Below, piece after piece: positions 42,362 through 51,037 of a stretch of DNA of 64,000 bases. The stretch spans positions 1 through 64,000 of the forward strand of contig JAMLGJ010000015.1 in NCBI GenBank assembly GCA_023958095.1, in the 5' to 3' direction. The first letter of the stretch is position 1. Every line of letters starts with the position of its first letter. The notes under the pieces were generated by a model. That model did no database searches and was not told where the DNA came from. It worked only from the letters and a program-made list of their open reading frames with translations. The translations under genes were made by a program, and so were the position numbers. Source of the stretch: Microthrixaceae bacterium (GTDB lineage: Bacteria; Actinomycetota; Acidimicrobiia; Acidimicrobiales; Microtrichaceae).

Positions 42362-43024
42362 TCACCAACCGTCGCGGTGCACGATGCGCGACATGTCCCT
42401 GCGAGGGGCCGGCCGGAAGTCGGTCCCGACCGTGTGGGCCACCGGCACCAGCGCCCCTTGCATGACGTTCCCCGGCAGGCCGAGCAGCTCGGCCGCTTCC
42501 TGTTCGTGCAGCAGGTGAAGCGTCGTCCAGCAGGTTCCCAGGCCCCGCTCGCGCGCGGCGAGCATGAAGCTCCACACCGCCGGGAGGAGCGACCCCCAGA
42601 TGCTCGCCTGCAGCATCACGTTGCCGTCGTCGGTTCGTCCCTCCACGCACGGGATGACCATCACGGGCACCTCGCCCATGTGCTCGGCCAGGTAGGCCGC
42701 GGAGTCGATCACCTTCCTCGTCGTGGCCGCGTAGTCGGGGTCCTCGCCTGCCAGGCCCGCCTCGGCGGCGGCCCGGTCGCCGTAGAACATCTCGAACCCG
42801 GAGCGGTACAGCTCGCCCAGGCGAGCCCGCTTCGCCGGGTCGGTCACGACCACGAAGTGCCAACCCTGGGCGTTCGATCCGGTTGGTGCCTGGGCAGCAA
42901 GTTCGAGGCACTCGTCGATCAGCTGGGGTTCCACGTCGCGAGTCAGGTCGAGTCGCTTGCGCACCGCGCGCGTGGTCGAGAGCAACTCGTCGGCATCGAG
43001 ACCGAGTCTCGGTGAGGGATCCAT
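42362..43024 (-). CDS. Nitroreductase family protein
   Basis: A 220-residue FMN-type nitroreductase. TRAVRKRLDLTRDVEPQLIDECLELAAQAPTGSNAQ is the family opening with the FMN-binding arginines, and WTTLHLLHE is conserved near the C-terminus. It reduces nitroaromatic or quinone compounds with NAD(P)H. An AGGAGG site six bases before the ATG at 43024 fixes the start and excludes the 26 extra residues. An inverted repeat lies 23 to 42 bases upstream. zwf follows on the same strand and could supply NADPH, which is inference. Confidence 0.86.
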   Translation of the reverse strand: MDPSPRLGLDADELLSTTRAVRKRLDLTRDVEPQLIDECLELAAQAPTGSNAQGWHFVVVTDPAKRARLGELYRSGFEMFYGDRAAAEAGLAGEDPDYAATTRKVIDSAAYLAEHMGEVPVMVIPCVEGRTDDGNVMLQASIWGSLLPAVWSFMLAARERGLGTCWTTLHLLHEQEAAELLGLPGNVMQGALVPVAHTVGTDFRPAPRRDMSRIVHRDGW

Positions 43025-43046
43025 GGTTCCTCCTGGAGGTTGCGAG

Positions 43047-43066
43047 AGCTGCCGGATACGGCAGCT
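43047..43066. promoter_or_regulatory. Inverted repeat upstream of the nitroreductase gene
   Basis: AGCTGCCG (43047-43054), GATA, and CGGCAGCT (43059-43066) form a perfect eight-base dyad, 23-42 bases before the nitroreductase ATG. It is a candidate operator, or a transcript hairpin if the start of transcription is upstream. Confidence 0.45.
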
Positions 43067-43207
43067 GTCGTTCCGCGGGTTGTGGCCGGGTCCGGGCCCC
43101 ACCCTGCGGGAGCCTAACCAGCTCGACCCGCTCGGCGACCTCGGAGCGTTCCTTGCGAATGCCCGAGGCGGCTGTGAGACTCGGGAGCAGATGACCCGGA
43201 GGTGGAC

Positions 43208-43561
43208 ATGATCGAACTACTGCCACAGAGCCATGCGAACATCCTCGGATTCGAGGTGAGCGGCGACGTGACGAAGGCGGACTACGACGTGATCGTTCCA
43301 GCGGTGCAGGCACAGGTCGACGAAGCGGGTTCGGTGCGCCTGTTGGTTGACCTCCAGGACTTCCACACCGAGAAGGCCGAGGCGTGGGGGGCGGACCTGC
43401 ACTTCGGCCACGAGTACCACGACAGCATCGAGCGGCTCGCCATCGTCGGCAACCGGAAGTGGCAGGAGTGGCTGGCCCGCCTGGCCAAGCCGTTCTACGC
43501 GCGTGATGCGCGGTTCTTCGAGAGCCGTACCGAGGCCTGGGCCTGGTTGACCGCCTCCTAG
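43208..43561 (+). CDS. SpoIIAA-like (STAS-fold) protein
   Basis: The 117-residue protein begins MIELLPQSHANILGFEVSGDVTKADYD and contains VRLLVDLQDFHTEKAEAW and LAIVGNRKWQEWLARLAKPFY, all features of the SpoIIAA-like/DUF3478 group. It has a STAS-type fold but its function is unknown. The ATG is eight bases after GGAGG. A GTG six bases earlier is in frame but overlaps that site. It is divergent from the nitroreductase gene. Confidence 0.78.
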   Translation: MIELLPQSHANILGFEVSGDVTKADYDVIVPAVQAQVDEAGSVRLLVDLQDFHTEKAEAWGADLHFGHEYHDSIERLAIVGNRKWQEWLARLAKPFYARDARFFESRTEAWAWLTAS

Positions 43562-43590
43562 TACCGGCGCGCCCGCCATGGCCGCCACCT

Positions 43591-43624
43591 GTCCGGTGCA
43601 CCTGCCAGTCCGGTGCACCTGTCA
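43591..43624. repeat. 17-bp direct repeat, two copies
   Basis: GTCCGGTGCACCTG occurs twice with a 17-base period (43591 and 43608) in the gap between the converging SpoIIAA-like and isomerase genes. Only two copies are present. Confidence 0.7.
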
Positions 43625-43652
43625 ACCGTGCCCGCTCAGGCGGCGGGGCCGC

Positions 43653-44009
43653 TCACATGTTCCAGTAGGCGGTCATCGAGGTGATCTTCCCCTCCTCGTC
43701 GAAGGTCATGACGTCGATCACCTGCATGACCATCCCCGCGGTGTCGATCTCGAAGGGGAAGGCTGCAGCCCGCGCGTCCGGAACCGTGTGCACCGGACCG
43801 CACAGCCGGGCTGACACGCCTGCGGCCGGAAGAGTCGCGTAGAACTCCCGAACCGCATCGTGGCCCTCCCGAACGGGACTGCCGACGGGATCCTCGACCC
43901 GGCAGTCGGGAGCGAACAGATCCATCAGTGAATCCACGTCCTCGTCACCGACCAGCGAGACGTACCGCTCGCAGGCCGCCTCGAGTGCGGCGCTGTCCAC
44001 TTCGCCCAT
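43653..44009 (-). CDS. Ketosteroid isomerase homologue
   Basis: A 118-residue NTF2-fold protein. The catalytic residues of delta-5-3-ketosteroid isomerase are at matching places: Y16 in CERYVSLV, D40 in VEDPVGSP and D99 in QVIDVMTF. In the known enzyme the aspartate in VEDPVGS moves the proton and the tyrosine and second aspartate bind the keto oxygen. It should shift a double bond in a 3-ketosteroid or a similar enone. AGGAGG precedes the ATG at 44009. No other steroid gene is immediately adjacent, but P450s and an MpaB oxygenase lie in the window. Confidence 0.8.
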   Translation of the reverse strand: MGEVDSAALEAACERYVSLVGDEDVDSLMDLFAPDCRVEDPVGSPVREGHDAVREFYATLPAAGVSARLCGPVHTVPDARAAAFPFEIDTAGMVMQVIDVMTFDEEGKITSMTAYWNM

Positions 44010-44097
44010 GGGTTCCTCCTGGGTTCGCTGCCCGCGGGTCCGGGCAGGTCGGGAGCCAAGACTGCCAGATCGGCGCGGCTCCACGGGACCCCCACGG

Positions 44098-44880
44098 TCA
44101 GGTCTTCGCGGGGCTGTGGTCCCGGAGCCACTCGTTCCAGCGTGCCTCGTCGCGCGCCGCCAACTCCTCGGCCCGGGGGCCGTAGAGGTAGGTCCACACC
44201 GAGAGCATCGTGTCCCCGCCCGTGCCCTCGGCAGTGATGAAACCAGTGCCCGCTGCCGGCCGCTCGACGAGCAACGAGATCCTGAACGGTGCCACCTCGG
44301 TGATAGTCCCGGCGAGCGCTGGAGCGTCGGTTGCCCCGATGTCGAGCCGGTGCCCGACCGGGCCCACCTCCGGCCGTCCCAGGGCCTCCAGAAGCAGCTC
44401 CCATGCCTCGGTGCGGGGAACGGGCCACGTCGCTGAAGGAATCGCGGGCGCAGCGGTCCGTCCCCGGAAGTTCTCCATGTGGAGTCGGAGATTGGTCAGG
44501 AACATCTCCCAGCCGTCGTGCATGGCGGCGAACTGGTCATCCCACTCCCCACCGCTGCCGTACCCCTCGTTGAGCAGCTCGATCTCGCAGCGGTCGTCCC
44601 CGACCGGTTGCACGGTCCACTGGAAGGTCATGGCGGACCCGCTCGCCTCCCCTCCGTCGAAGACGATCCTCCGCGGCGGCTCCCAGGCCGCCACCCGGCC
44701 CGGTACCAGCATCTCGTCGCCCGCTCCGAAGCGGGCCGTTGCCATGCCGCCCTGTCGTTCCTCCAAGGTGTGGGGCACGTACCAGGAGGAGATTCCGGCG
44801 GCCGTTGCAATCGCGGCCCATGCCTCCTGCGCGGTGCCGGGCACCTCGACGGCCAGGCGGATCGAGCGGGTGTCACTCAT
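44098..44880 (-). CDS. SRPBCC/AHSA1-like two-domain protein
   Basis: The 260-residue protein has an N-terminal START-like domain (IRLAVEVPGTAQEAWAAIATAAGISSWYVPH, about 1-145, with FQWTVQPVGDDRCEIELLNEGYG). A second, shorter domain with the same fold (about 155-260) follows. Such proteins bind hydrophobic ligands, and the AHSA1 group also acts as Hsp90 co-chaperones. Its start overlaps the stop of the dethiobiotin synthetase gene, so it is co-transcribed with the biotin operon although a link to biotin is not obvious. Confidence 0.78.
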   Translation of the reverse strand: MSDTRSIRLAVEVPGTAQEAWAAIATAAGISSWYVPHTLEERQGGMATARFGAGDEMLVPGRVAAWEPPRRIVFDGGEASGSAMTFQWTVQPVGDDRCEIELLNEGYGSGGEWDDQFAAMHDGWEMFLTNLRLHMENFRGRTAAPAIPSATWPVPRTEAWELLLEALGRPEVGPVGHRLDIGATDAPALAGTITEVAPFRISLLVERPAAGTGFITAEGTGGDTMLSVWTYLYGPRAEELAARDEARWNEWLRDHSPAKT

Positions 44881-45524
44881 GGCTCACCTCTCGAGGCGAC
44901 AAGGACGGCATCCACGAACTCGTCCATGTCGACCCAGGTCTCGATTCTGTCACGCTCGGAGAGCCACCGTCGGTTGAGGCGGTGCAGTTCGTCGTTGGGG
45001 TCGAACCGGTTGAGGTACACCAACGGGCTCAGGGGGGACAGCGCCAGCATCGACTTGCGCACCGAATCGATCACCCCCAGGCCGGCATCCGCCACCAGCA
45101 CTGCGACCGTTGGCTGCAGCGAGTTGGCGAACGCGGCGCTGTGGGCATCGGCCGCGATCGGTGAGAGAACCCCGCCCACGGTCTCGACCAGGGTGAGGTC
45201 GCAGCGCCTCGACGTCATGGTCGCCGTGAGCTCCTCCAGGGACGGCGCGCGACGGCCCAGCGCCTCGGCTGCCATCGGCGGTGCCATGGGCACCTCGAAG
45301 CGCATCTGCTCCGCACACACATCCGATTCCGGTTCTCCGCTGGCGGCGGCGAGCACTGCGGAGTCCGTGGGCTCGTCGGAGTCCGGGTCGTAGGACTGCA
45401 CCGGCTTGCGCACGGCAACCTCGAGGCCCCTTCGGCGGAGCTCGGTGACCATTCGTGAGGCCACCCAGGTCTTGCCCACCTCGGTGGCGGTGCCGAGAAC
45501 CACGACCGACGCCGGCTCACCCAC
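44877..45524 (-). CDS. bioD: Dethiobiotin synthetase
   Basis: The 215-residue enzyme has the ATP-binding loop GTATEVGKTW (11-20) and the acceptor-site segment AVRKPVQSYD. LTLVETVGGVLSPIA is the second family motif. It closes the ureido ring of dethiobiotin with carbon dioxide and ATP. The GTG at 45524 starts eight bases inside the bioF gene end. It is followed, also overlapping, by an SRPBCC gene. Confidence 0.9.
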   Translation of the reverse strand: MGEPASVVVLGTATEVGKTWVASRMVTELRRRGLEVAVRKPVQSYDPDSDEPTDSAVLAAASGEPESDVCAEQMRFEVPMAPPMAAEALGRRAPSLEELTATMTSRRCDLTLVETVGGVLSPIAADAHSAAFANSLQPTVAVLVADAGLGVIDSVRKSMLALSPLSPLVYLNRFDPNDELHRLNRRWLSERDRIETWVDMDEFVDAVLVASRGEP

Positions 45525-46686
45525 GGGTGCCCCCCGTGTCGGGGCCAACGGTGAGGCCCACCGCGTCCAGTCCGTTGAGAAGTGCCTCGAGCATCTCGTC
45601 GGTGTGGGCGGCGCTGAGCGCGATCCGCAGGCGTGAGGTACCCGGAGGCACCGTCGGTGGCCGGATGGCCGGAACCAGCAGGCCGCGCTCGAGCAGCGCG
45701 GCAGCCGCTGCGACGGCGTCCTGCTCGGTGCCCACGAGCACGGGGACGATGGGCGAGGGGTGGTCGGTGCCGGCGACTCTGTCCACGTTCGCGCGCAGCC
45801 GTTCGACCAGGTGCGCTCCTTCATCGGATGTGACCACCTCGAGCGCCGCCAGTGCCGCGGCGCAGTCGGCGGGTCCGAGGGCAGTGCTGAAGATGAAGCT
45901 CCTGGCACGGTTCAACACCAGGGCCACCAGTTCCCGAGGTCCACAGATGGCCCCTCCGAGAGACCCGAGCGCCTTGGAGAGCGTCACCACCCGCAGCACC
46001 TCGAGACCCTCGATCTCGTCGAGTCCCGAGGTGTCCGGTCCCAGTACGGCGTGCGCATCGTCGAGAACGAGCAGTGCTCCGTGGCGCGCACAGGTGTCGG
46101 CCAGCTCGCGCACCGGGGCCTCGTCGCCGTCCATCGAGAACACCGTGTCGGTCACCACCATCGCCCGTGGCATCCGCGTGTCCGCTAGCAGTGCGGCGAC
46201 GTGTTCGAGGTCGTTGTGGCGCGAGATGCTCACGCGGGATCGACCCAGCCGGCAACCATCGATGATGGAGGCGTGGTTCAGCTCGTCGCTCACCACGTGG
46301 CAGTCGGGGCCACCGAGGCTCGTCAGCACCGCCAGGTTGGCCGCGTACCCACTGGAGGTGACCAGCGCGGCGTCGGTTGCCTTCCATTCGGTGAGTGCGG
46401 CCTCGAGGTCCCGGTGCACCGGACGGGAGCCGACCACGAGCCGGCTGGCCGTCGAGCCCGCTCCCCAGCGTTCGAGTGCATCGTGTGCAGCTTCGAGCAC
46501 CCGCGGGTGGCACGAGAGTCCCAGGTAGTCATTCGATGCGTAGGAGACGACCTCCGTGCCCCCGTGGGTTCCCGAGGGGCCACGCGCGTCGAAGGTGCTG
46601 GTCGTGCGCAGCCGCCCGGCATCGCTGATGGACCGGAGTTCCCCGTCGGCCCACGCGGACCAGCGCCCTGCATCCTCCGTCGTCAC
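45517..46686 (-). CDS. bioF: 8-amino-7-oxononanoate synthase
   Basis: The 389-residue fold-type I PLP enzyme has YASNDYLGLSCHPRV, GAGSTASRLVVGSRPVHRDLE, DELNHASIIDGCRLG and the cofactor lysine K238 in TLSKALGSLGG. It joins pimeloyl-ACP or -CoA with alanine in biotin synthesis. The GTG at 46686 is the likely start; a longer open frame runs back into bioA and was rejected. It lies 79 bases after the bioA stop and overlaps bioD by eight bases. Confidence 0.92.
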   Translation of the reverse strand: MTTEDAGRWSAWADGELRSISDAGRLRTTSTFDARGPSGTHGGTEVVSYASNDYLGLSCHPRVLEAAHDALERWGAGSTASRLVVGSRPVHRDLEAALTEWKATDAALVTSSGYAANLAVLTSLGGPDCHVVSDELNHASIIDGCRLGRSRVSISRHNDLEHVAALLADTRMPRAMVVTDTVFSMDGDEAPVRELADTCARHGALLVLDDAHAVLGPDTSGLDEIEGLEVLRVVTLSKALGSLGGAICGPRELVALVLNRARSFIFSTALGPADCAAALAALEVVTSDEGAHLVERLRANVDRVAGTDHPSPIVPVLVGTEQDAVAAAAALLERGLLVPAIRPPTVPPGTSRLRIALSAAHTDEMLEALLNGLDAVGLTVGPDTGGTRG

Positions 46687-46765
46687 CGCCAGATGATCGC
46701 ACCCGTGGGTGCAGGAACCGAAGCGGGCCGCACTGCGCGGGCGGGAACGGCCGCTCCGTTGGGGC

Positions 46766-48010
46766 TCACCCGAGTGCCGCAGCGGCCGCCACCATCGCCG
46801 AGGCGATCGCGTCGACGTCCTCACCGGGGCTGACGTATGGAGGCATCGTGTAGAGCAGGCGACCGAACGGCCGCAGCCACACCCCGTGTTCCAACAGGAG
46901 GTCCTGGGTGGACCCGACCGGGATCGGATCGGTGGTCTCGATGACCCCGATGGCGCCGAGCACCCTCACGTCGCGCACCGAGGGAAGCCCTCTGGCGGGA
47001 TCCAGCCCGGAGCGCAGGGAGGACTCGATCGCCCGGACCTCGTCCTGCCATGGACGCGAGAGCAGCAGGCGCACCGATGCCAGCGAGACCGCGGCGGCGA
47101 GCGGGTTGCCCATGAAGGTCGGACCGTGCATGAGTGCGCCGGCCTCGGCCGCGGACACCCCCCGGGCCACCTCGGCGGTGCACAGAACCGCGGCACCGGA
47201 CAGGTAGCCACCGGTGAGGGCCTTTCCAACGCACATGATGTCCGGTCGTATACCGGCGTGGTCGCACGCGAACAGCTCGCCGGTGCGTCCGAACCCGGTG
47301 GCGATCTCATCCGCGATCAACAGCACCCCGTGTTGGTCGCAGAGCTCGCGGACGGCCGCCAGGTACTCGGGGGAGTAGAAGCGCATGCCCCCCGCTCCCT
47401 GCACCACCGGTTCGAGGATCACGGCCGCCACCTCCCGCGAGTGGGCCACAAGAAGCGCTTCGAACTCCGCGGTGTGGGCCGGGGTGATGTGTTCGCCGAA
47501 TGCAGGCTCCGGGGCGGGGGCGAAGACCTGCTGCGGCAGCATCCCGGTGAACATCGAGTGCATGCCGTTGAGCGGATCGCACACCGACATGCAGCCCAGG
47601 GTGTCGCCGTGGTAACCCGAGCGGACCGTCAGCAATCGGGTGCGCTCCGGCCGGCCCGTTCCGCGTGCATGCTGCAGGGCCATCTTGATGGCGACCTCCA
47701 CCGAGACCGAACCGGAGTCGGCGAGGAACACGTGCTCCAGCCCCTCAGGGGTCACCTCGGCCAGGAGTTCGCACAGCTCGATGGCCGGTTCGTGGGTGAG
47801 CCCGCCGAACATGACGTGGGCGGTGCGGCCCAGCTGGGTCCGCACCGCCTCGTCGAGCACCGGGTGCCGGTAGCCGTGGATGGCGGCCCACCACGACGAC
47901 ATGCCGTCGATCACCTCACGGCCGTCGGTCAGGTGAAGCCGGTTGCCCGAGGCCCCGGCCACCGGAGTACTGGGCGCCGAGGCCGGCATCGGGGCATAGG
48001 GGTGCCACAC
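46766..48010 (-). CDS. bioA: Adenosylmethionine-8-amino-7-oxononanoate aminotransferase
   Basis: The 414-residue PLP aminotransferase has WHPYAPM near the N-terminus, [16 protein letters not shown], and the PLP lysine K263 in [22 protein letters not shown] is typical of BioA. It makes 7,8-diaminononanoate using SAM as amino donor. No ATG, GTG or TTG with a good ribosome site lies where the family usually starts, so the GTG just before WHPY was used; the real start may be upstream and non-standard. It is the first biotin gene of the operon. Confidence 0.85.
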   Translation of the reverse strand: MWHPYAPMPASAPSTPVAGASGNRLHLTDGREVIDGMSSWWAAIHGYRHPVLDEAVRTQLGRTAHVMFGGLTHEPAIELCELLAEVTPEGLEHVFLADSGSVSVEVAIKMALQHARGTGRPERTRLLTVRSGYHGDTLGCMSVCDPLNGMHSMFTGMLPQQVFAPAPEPAFGEHITPAHTAEFEALLVAHSREVAAVILEPVVQGAGGMRFYSPEYLAAVRELCDQHGVLLIADEIATGFGRTGELFACDHAGIRPDIMCVGKALTGGYLSGAAVLCTAEVARGVSAAEAGALMHGPTFMGNPLAAAVSLASVRLLLSRPWQDEVRAIESSLRSGLDPARGLPSVRDVRVLGAIGVIETTDPIPVGSTQDLLLEHGVWLRPFGRLLYTMPPYVSPGEDVDAIASAMVAAAAALG

Positions 48011-48069
48011 CGTGTGGGTGTCGCGCCTCGCCAGGTCCCCGGGCCGTTCCGGGTCAGGAGGGGTTCGGA

Positions 48070-48282
48070 TCAGAGGATGCCGAGGAGTCGGAGGATCGAC
48101 AGGATCGACGAGACGTCGCTCAGGGTGCAGCCGGAGACGACCAGGGAGGTGCCGCCGGCGAGCCCCGCGAGGCCCGCGACCCTGGCGATGCGACGGGAAC
48201 GGCCCGCGGACGGGGTCGGGTCGTTGGGCGCCTCCGCACACTCGGTGCGGGCAGTCGTCTCGGTGATGGTCGTGCTCGTCAT
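48070..48282 (-). CDS. Very short lipoprotein with 19-residue mature peptide
   Basis: A 70-residue open frame with GAGGGGGAACC before its ATG. After a threonine/glutamate-rich stretch, twin arginines and a hydrophobic core ([25 protein letters not shown]) form a lipoprotein signal with lipobox LVVSGC and C52. The mature product would be only about 19 residues ([19 protein letters not shown]) and strongly hydrophobic. It lies just before bioA on the same strand. It could be a small membrane lipopeptide or a leader-type peptide; I know no homologue. Confidence 0.6.
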   Translation of the reverse strand: MTSTTITETTARTECAEAPNDPTPSAGRSRRIARVAGLAGLAGGTSLVVSGCTLSDVSSILSILRLLGIL

Positions 48283-48439
48283 GGTTCCCCCTCAGGTGGA
48301 TCGTCGAAGGAAACCTATGGTGCTGCACCCCCCGTGTCCACATGGGCAGCAGCCATGGCCCCGGCGCGGTCGCGCCGCGTGCGGAGCACTTGTCGGATAG
48401 CTTCGGGGTCGAAGCGGGCCTGTGGACGATGGGTGTCCA

Positions 48440-49222
48440 ATGGAACGACCAGCGGGAGTTCTGCTCGACATCGACGGGGTGTTGGTGGTGTCCTGGGATC
48501 CGGTTCCCGGTGCGGTCGACGCCGTGGCACGCCTCCGGTCCGGCGGTGTGCCGATGCGCTTCGTGACCAACACCACCTCGAGGAGCGCGGGTGAGATCGC
48601 AGCCTCGCTGCGTGGCGTCGGATTCGACCTCGAGGACTCGGAGCTGCTCACCGCGGGGGATCTCACCCGTGCGCTGCTCGACCGGGAGTTCGCCGGAGCC
48701 GACGCGATGGTGCTGGACGAGGGCCCCGGCGTGGTTCCCGGGTCGGTGACGGTCGTGCAGGGTGCCCGCAGGGAGCGAGCCCGGGTCGTGGTCGTCGGTG
48801 GTGCGGGTGAGTCCTTCGAGTGGTCCGCGATCAACTCCGCACTGCGGGCACTGCTCGCAGGTGCGGCCCTGGTCGGCGTGCACGGCGCGGAGATGTGGCG
48901 GACCGATGAGGGGGCCTGCCTCGACGGAGGCGCCTACCTGCGGATGCTCGCATCGGTCTCGGGTGTCGAACCGCTGATCGTCGGCAAGCCCGCTCCGACG
49001 ATGTTCGAGGCCGCGTGTGCCTCGATCGGAATCGAACCCACGAGGGCCGCGATGGTCGGCGACGACCTGCACAGCGACGTGCTCGCGGCCCAGGCACTGG
49101 GAATCCGTGGGGTGTTGGTCCGAACCGGCAAGTTCCACCCCGGCGTGCTCGAAACGGCCGGTGACGTACCGGATCAGGTCATCGACTCCGTTGCCTCCCT
49201 GCCGGCGATGCTCGGGCTGTAG
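48440..49222 (+). CDS. HAD superfamily phosphatase (NagD/LHPP-like)
   Basis: The 260-residue HAD hydrolase has the nucleophile motif [19 protein letters not shown] (motif II), [13 protein letters not shown] (the motif III lysine) and [14 protein letters not shown] (motif IV). The cap region resembles the NagD/LHPP type. It hydrolyses a phosphate ester or a phospho-amino-acid; the substrate is not known. The ATG at 48440 gives [13 protein letters not shown]; a GTG at 48422 is in frame. It is divergent from the small lipoprotein gene. Confidence 0.82.
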   Translation: MERPAGVLLDIDGVLVVSWDPVPGAVDAVARLRSGGVPMRFVTNTTSRSAGEIAASLRGVGFDLEDSELLTAGDLTRALLDREFAGADAMVLDEGPGVVPGSVTVVQGARRERARVVVVGGAGESFEWSAINSALRALLAGAALVGVHGAEMWRTDEGACLDGGAYLRMLASVSGVEPLIVGKPAPTMFEAACASIGIEPTRAAMVGDDLHSDVLAAQALGIRGVLVRTGKFHPGVLETAGDVPDQVIDSVASLPAMLGL

Positions 49223-49302
49223 CCGTGGCTCCCGGCCAACCCGCGACGGGCCGACCGCTTCGGCGAGCCCTGCTGCTTCGCATATCGTCGGGCAGCGAAC
49301 AA

Positions 49303-49322
49303 GACGGATCGGGTGATCCGTC
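49303..49322. promoter_or_regulatory. Inverted repeat upstream of the acyl-CoA ligase gene
   Basis: GACGGATC (49303-49310), GGGT, and GATCCGTC (49315-49322) form a perfect eight-base dyad 28 bases before the ligase ATG. It is a candidate operator for a TetR-type regulator of fatty-acid metabolism. Confidence 0.5.
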
Positions 49323-49349
49323 CATCAACGACCCAGGGGGACCACCGAC

Positions 49350-50954
49350 ATGACGAGCCAAGGCATCGCGCCGGATGCAGCAGCCGCCTACCAGTTCAGC
49401 GGACAGGACATCCCCTGGCTGGTGGACCACTGGGCCGAGCACCGCGGGGATCATCCATTCCTGGTCTGGGAGCCCAAGGACGGAAGCGACAGGACCTGGA
49501 CCTACTCGGAGTTCGCCGCTGCCACCCGCCGGGTCGCGGCAGGTCTCACCGGGCGCGGCGTGGGTGTCGGCGACATGGTCCTCATCCATGCCGAGAACTG
49601 TCCCGAGGCGGTCATCGCCTGGTACGCGTGCGCCCGGGTCGGAGCGATCGCGGTCACCACCAACATCCGATCCGTGGCCGCGGAGGTCGAGTACTTCATC
49701 TCCCACACCGGATGTGTCGGCGCGATCACCCAGCCCCGCTTCGCGTCTCTGGTGTCCGAGGCGGGCCCCGACCTCGGCTGGATCGTGGTGACCGACGACA
49801 ACTCGGGTGTCCCCGCCGGTGCCGATGAGCTGGACCACGGCTTCGATGCCTTCTCGAGCCTCGAAGGAGATGCCGCGGACGCCCCCGAACGCGCAGCCGA
49901 TCCGATGCTCCCCGCCGGGATCCTGTTCACCTCCGGCACCACCTCGAAGCCCAAGGCGGTGGTGCACACGCACGCCAATGCGCTGTGGGCGGCCAAGGTG
50001 AACCCCACCAACATCGAACTGGGAGCGGACGACACCTACCTCGCCTCGTTGCCCTTCTTCCATGTGAACACCCAGAGCTGGGCCATCTGGTCGGTGCTCG
50101 GGACCGGGGCGACCGTGGTCCTGCAGCCGCGTTTCAGTGCGAGCCGCTTCTGGGAGGTGATCGCGAAGCACTCGGTGACCCACATCTCGCTTATCCCCTT
50201 CGTGATCAAGGCGGCATTCGAACAGGGGATCCCCGAGGACCACACCGTCAAGGTCGGCGTGTTCGGCCTGATCATGCCGGTGCTGGAGGAGATGATGGGC
50301 ATGCGCGTCGTGGCTGCCTACGGGATGACCGAACTCGTCACCCACTGCATTCGCTCCAACCCCTGGGAGCACTACCCGGACATGGCGATGGGCAAGGTCG
50401 CACCAGGATACGAGTACCTCATCGTCACCGAGGACGGCCGGCCGGCCGAGGTCGGCGAGATGGGTGAGCTCTGGATCCGGGGCATCAGGGGCGTCTCGGT
50501 GTGCCTCGAGTACTTCGGCAACGAGGAAGCGACGGGCAAGTTCTTCGACGACGACGGCTGGGCCCACACCGGTGACGTGGTGCGGCTGTTGGAGGACGGC
50601 AACATCCGCTACTGCGACCGCGACAAGGACGCGCTCAAGGTCGGCGGGGAGAACGTCTCCGCCCGCGAGGTCGAGGATGCCGTGCGAACCGTTCCGGGAC
50701 TCGAGGACGTGGCCGTGGTCGCCAAGTCCCACGAGATGCTCGACATGGTCCCGGTGGTGTTCGTGGTCAAGGGTGACCCGAATGCGGACGAAGAGGCGCT
50801 GTCCGAGCAGATCATCGAGGCCTGCAGCGCAAACCTGGCCGACTTCAAGGTGCCCCGTGCGGTGTACTTCGTGGAGGAGTTCCCCACCGCCGAACTCGGC
50901 AAGGTCTCCAAGAAGGACCTCCGCGAGCTGGCTGACTCCTACCCGGCGGTCTGA
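49350..50954 (+). CDS. AMP-dependent acyl-CoA synthetase/ligase
   Basis: The 534-residue adenylate-forming enzyme has the P-loop-like GILFTSGTTSKPKAVVHTH, YGMTE, the aspartate motif GWAHTGDVVRLLEDG and KVGGENVSAREVEDAV with the lysine near the C-terminus. It activates a carboxylic acid as acyl-AMP, then transfers it to CoA. The chain length is unknown. A GGGGGACC stretch lies ten bases before the ATG. An operator-like dyad just upstream may control it. Confidence 0.9.
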   Translation: MTSQGIAPDAAAAYQFSGQDIPWLVDHWAEHRGDHPFLVWEPKDGSDRTWTYSEFAAATRRVAAGLTGRGVGVGDMVLIHAENCPEAVIAWYACARVGAIAVTTNIRSVAAEVEYFISHTGCVGAITQPRFASLVSEAGPDLGWIVVTDDNSGVPAGADELDHGFDAFSSLEGDAADAPERAADPMLPAGILFTSGTTSKPKAVVHTHANALWAAKVNPTNIELGADDTYLASLPFFHVNTQSWAIWSVLGTGATVVLQPRFSASRFWEVIAKHSVTHISLIPFVIKAAFEQGIPEDHTVKVGVFGLIMPVLEEMMGMRVVAAYGMTELVTHCIRSNPWEHYPDMAMGKVAPGYEYLIVTEDGRPAEVGEMGELWIRGIRGVSVCLEYFGNEEATGKFFDDDGWAHTGDVVRLLEDGNIRYCDRDKDALKVGGENVSAREVEDAVRTVPGLEDVAVVAKSHEMLDMVPVVFVVKGDPNADEEALSEQIIEACSANLADFKVPRAVYFVEEFPTAELGKVSKKDLRELADSYPAV

Positions 50955-50956
50955 TC

Positions 50957-51037
50957 CAACCCGAACTGATCGTGTTCCTGCCGAACTGATCGTCGTTGGG
51001 CCGACCCCGTCGGCACCACGACGATCAGTTCGGGTTG
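50957..51037. repeat. Nested inverted repeat with two alternative left arms
   Basis: The left arm CAACCCGAACTGATCGT (50957-50973) and a second copy CCGAACTGATCGTCGT (50981-50996) can each pair with the single right arm (51017-51037, CACGACGATCAGTTCGGGTTG in pieces). A smaller hairpin GCCGAC-CCC-GTCGGC (51000-51014) sits at the tip. There is no T tract, so it is a terminator, attenuator or mobile repeat of unknown kind. Confidence 0.7.
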
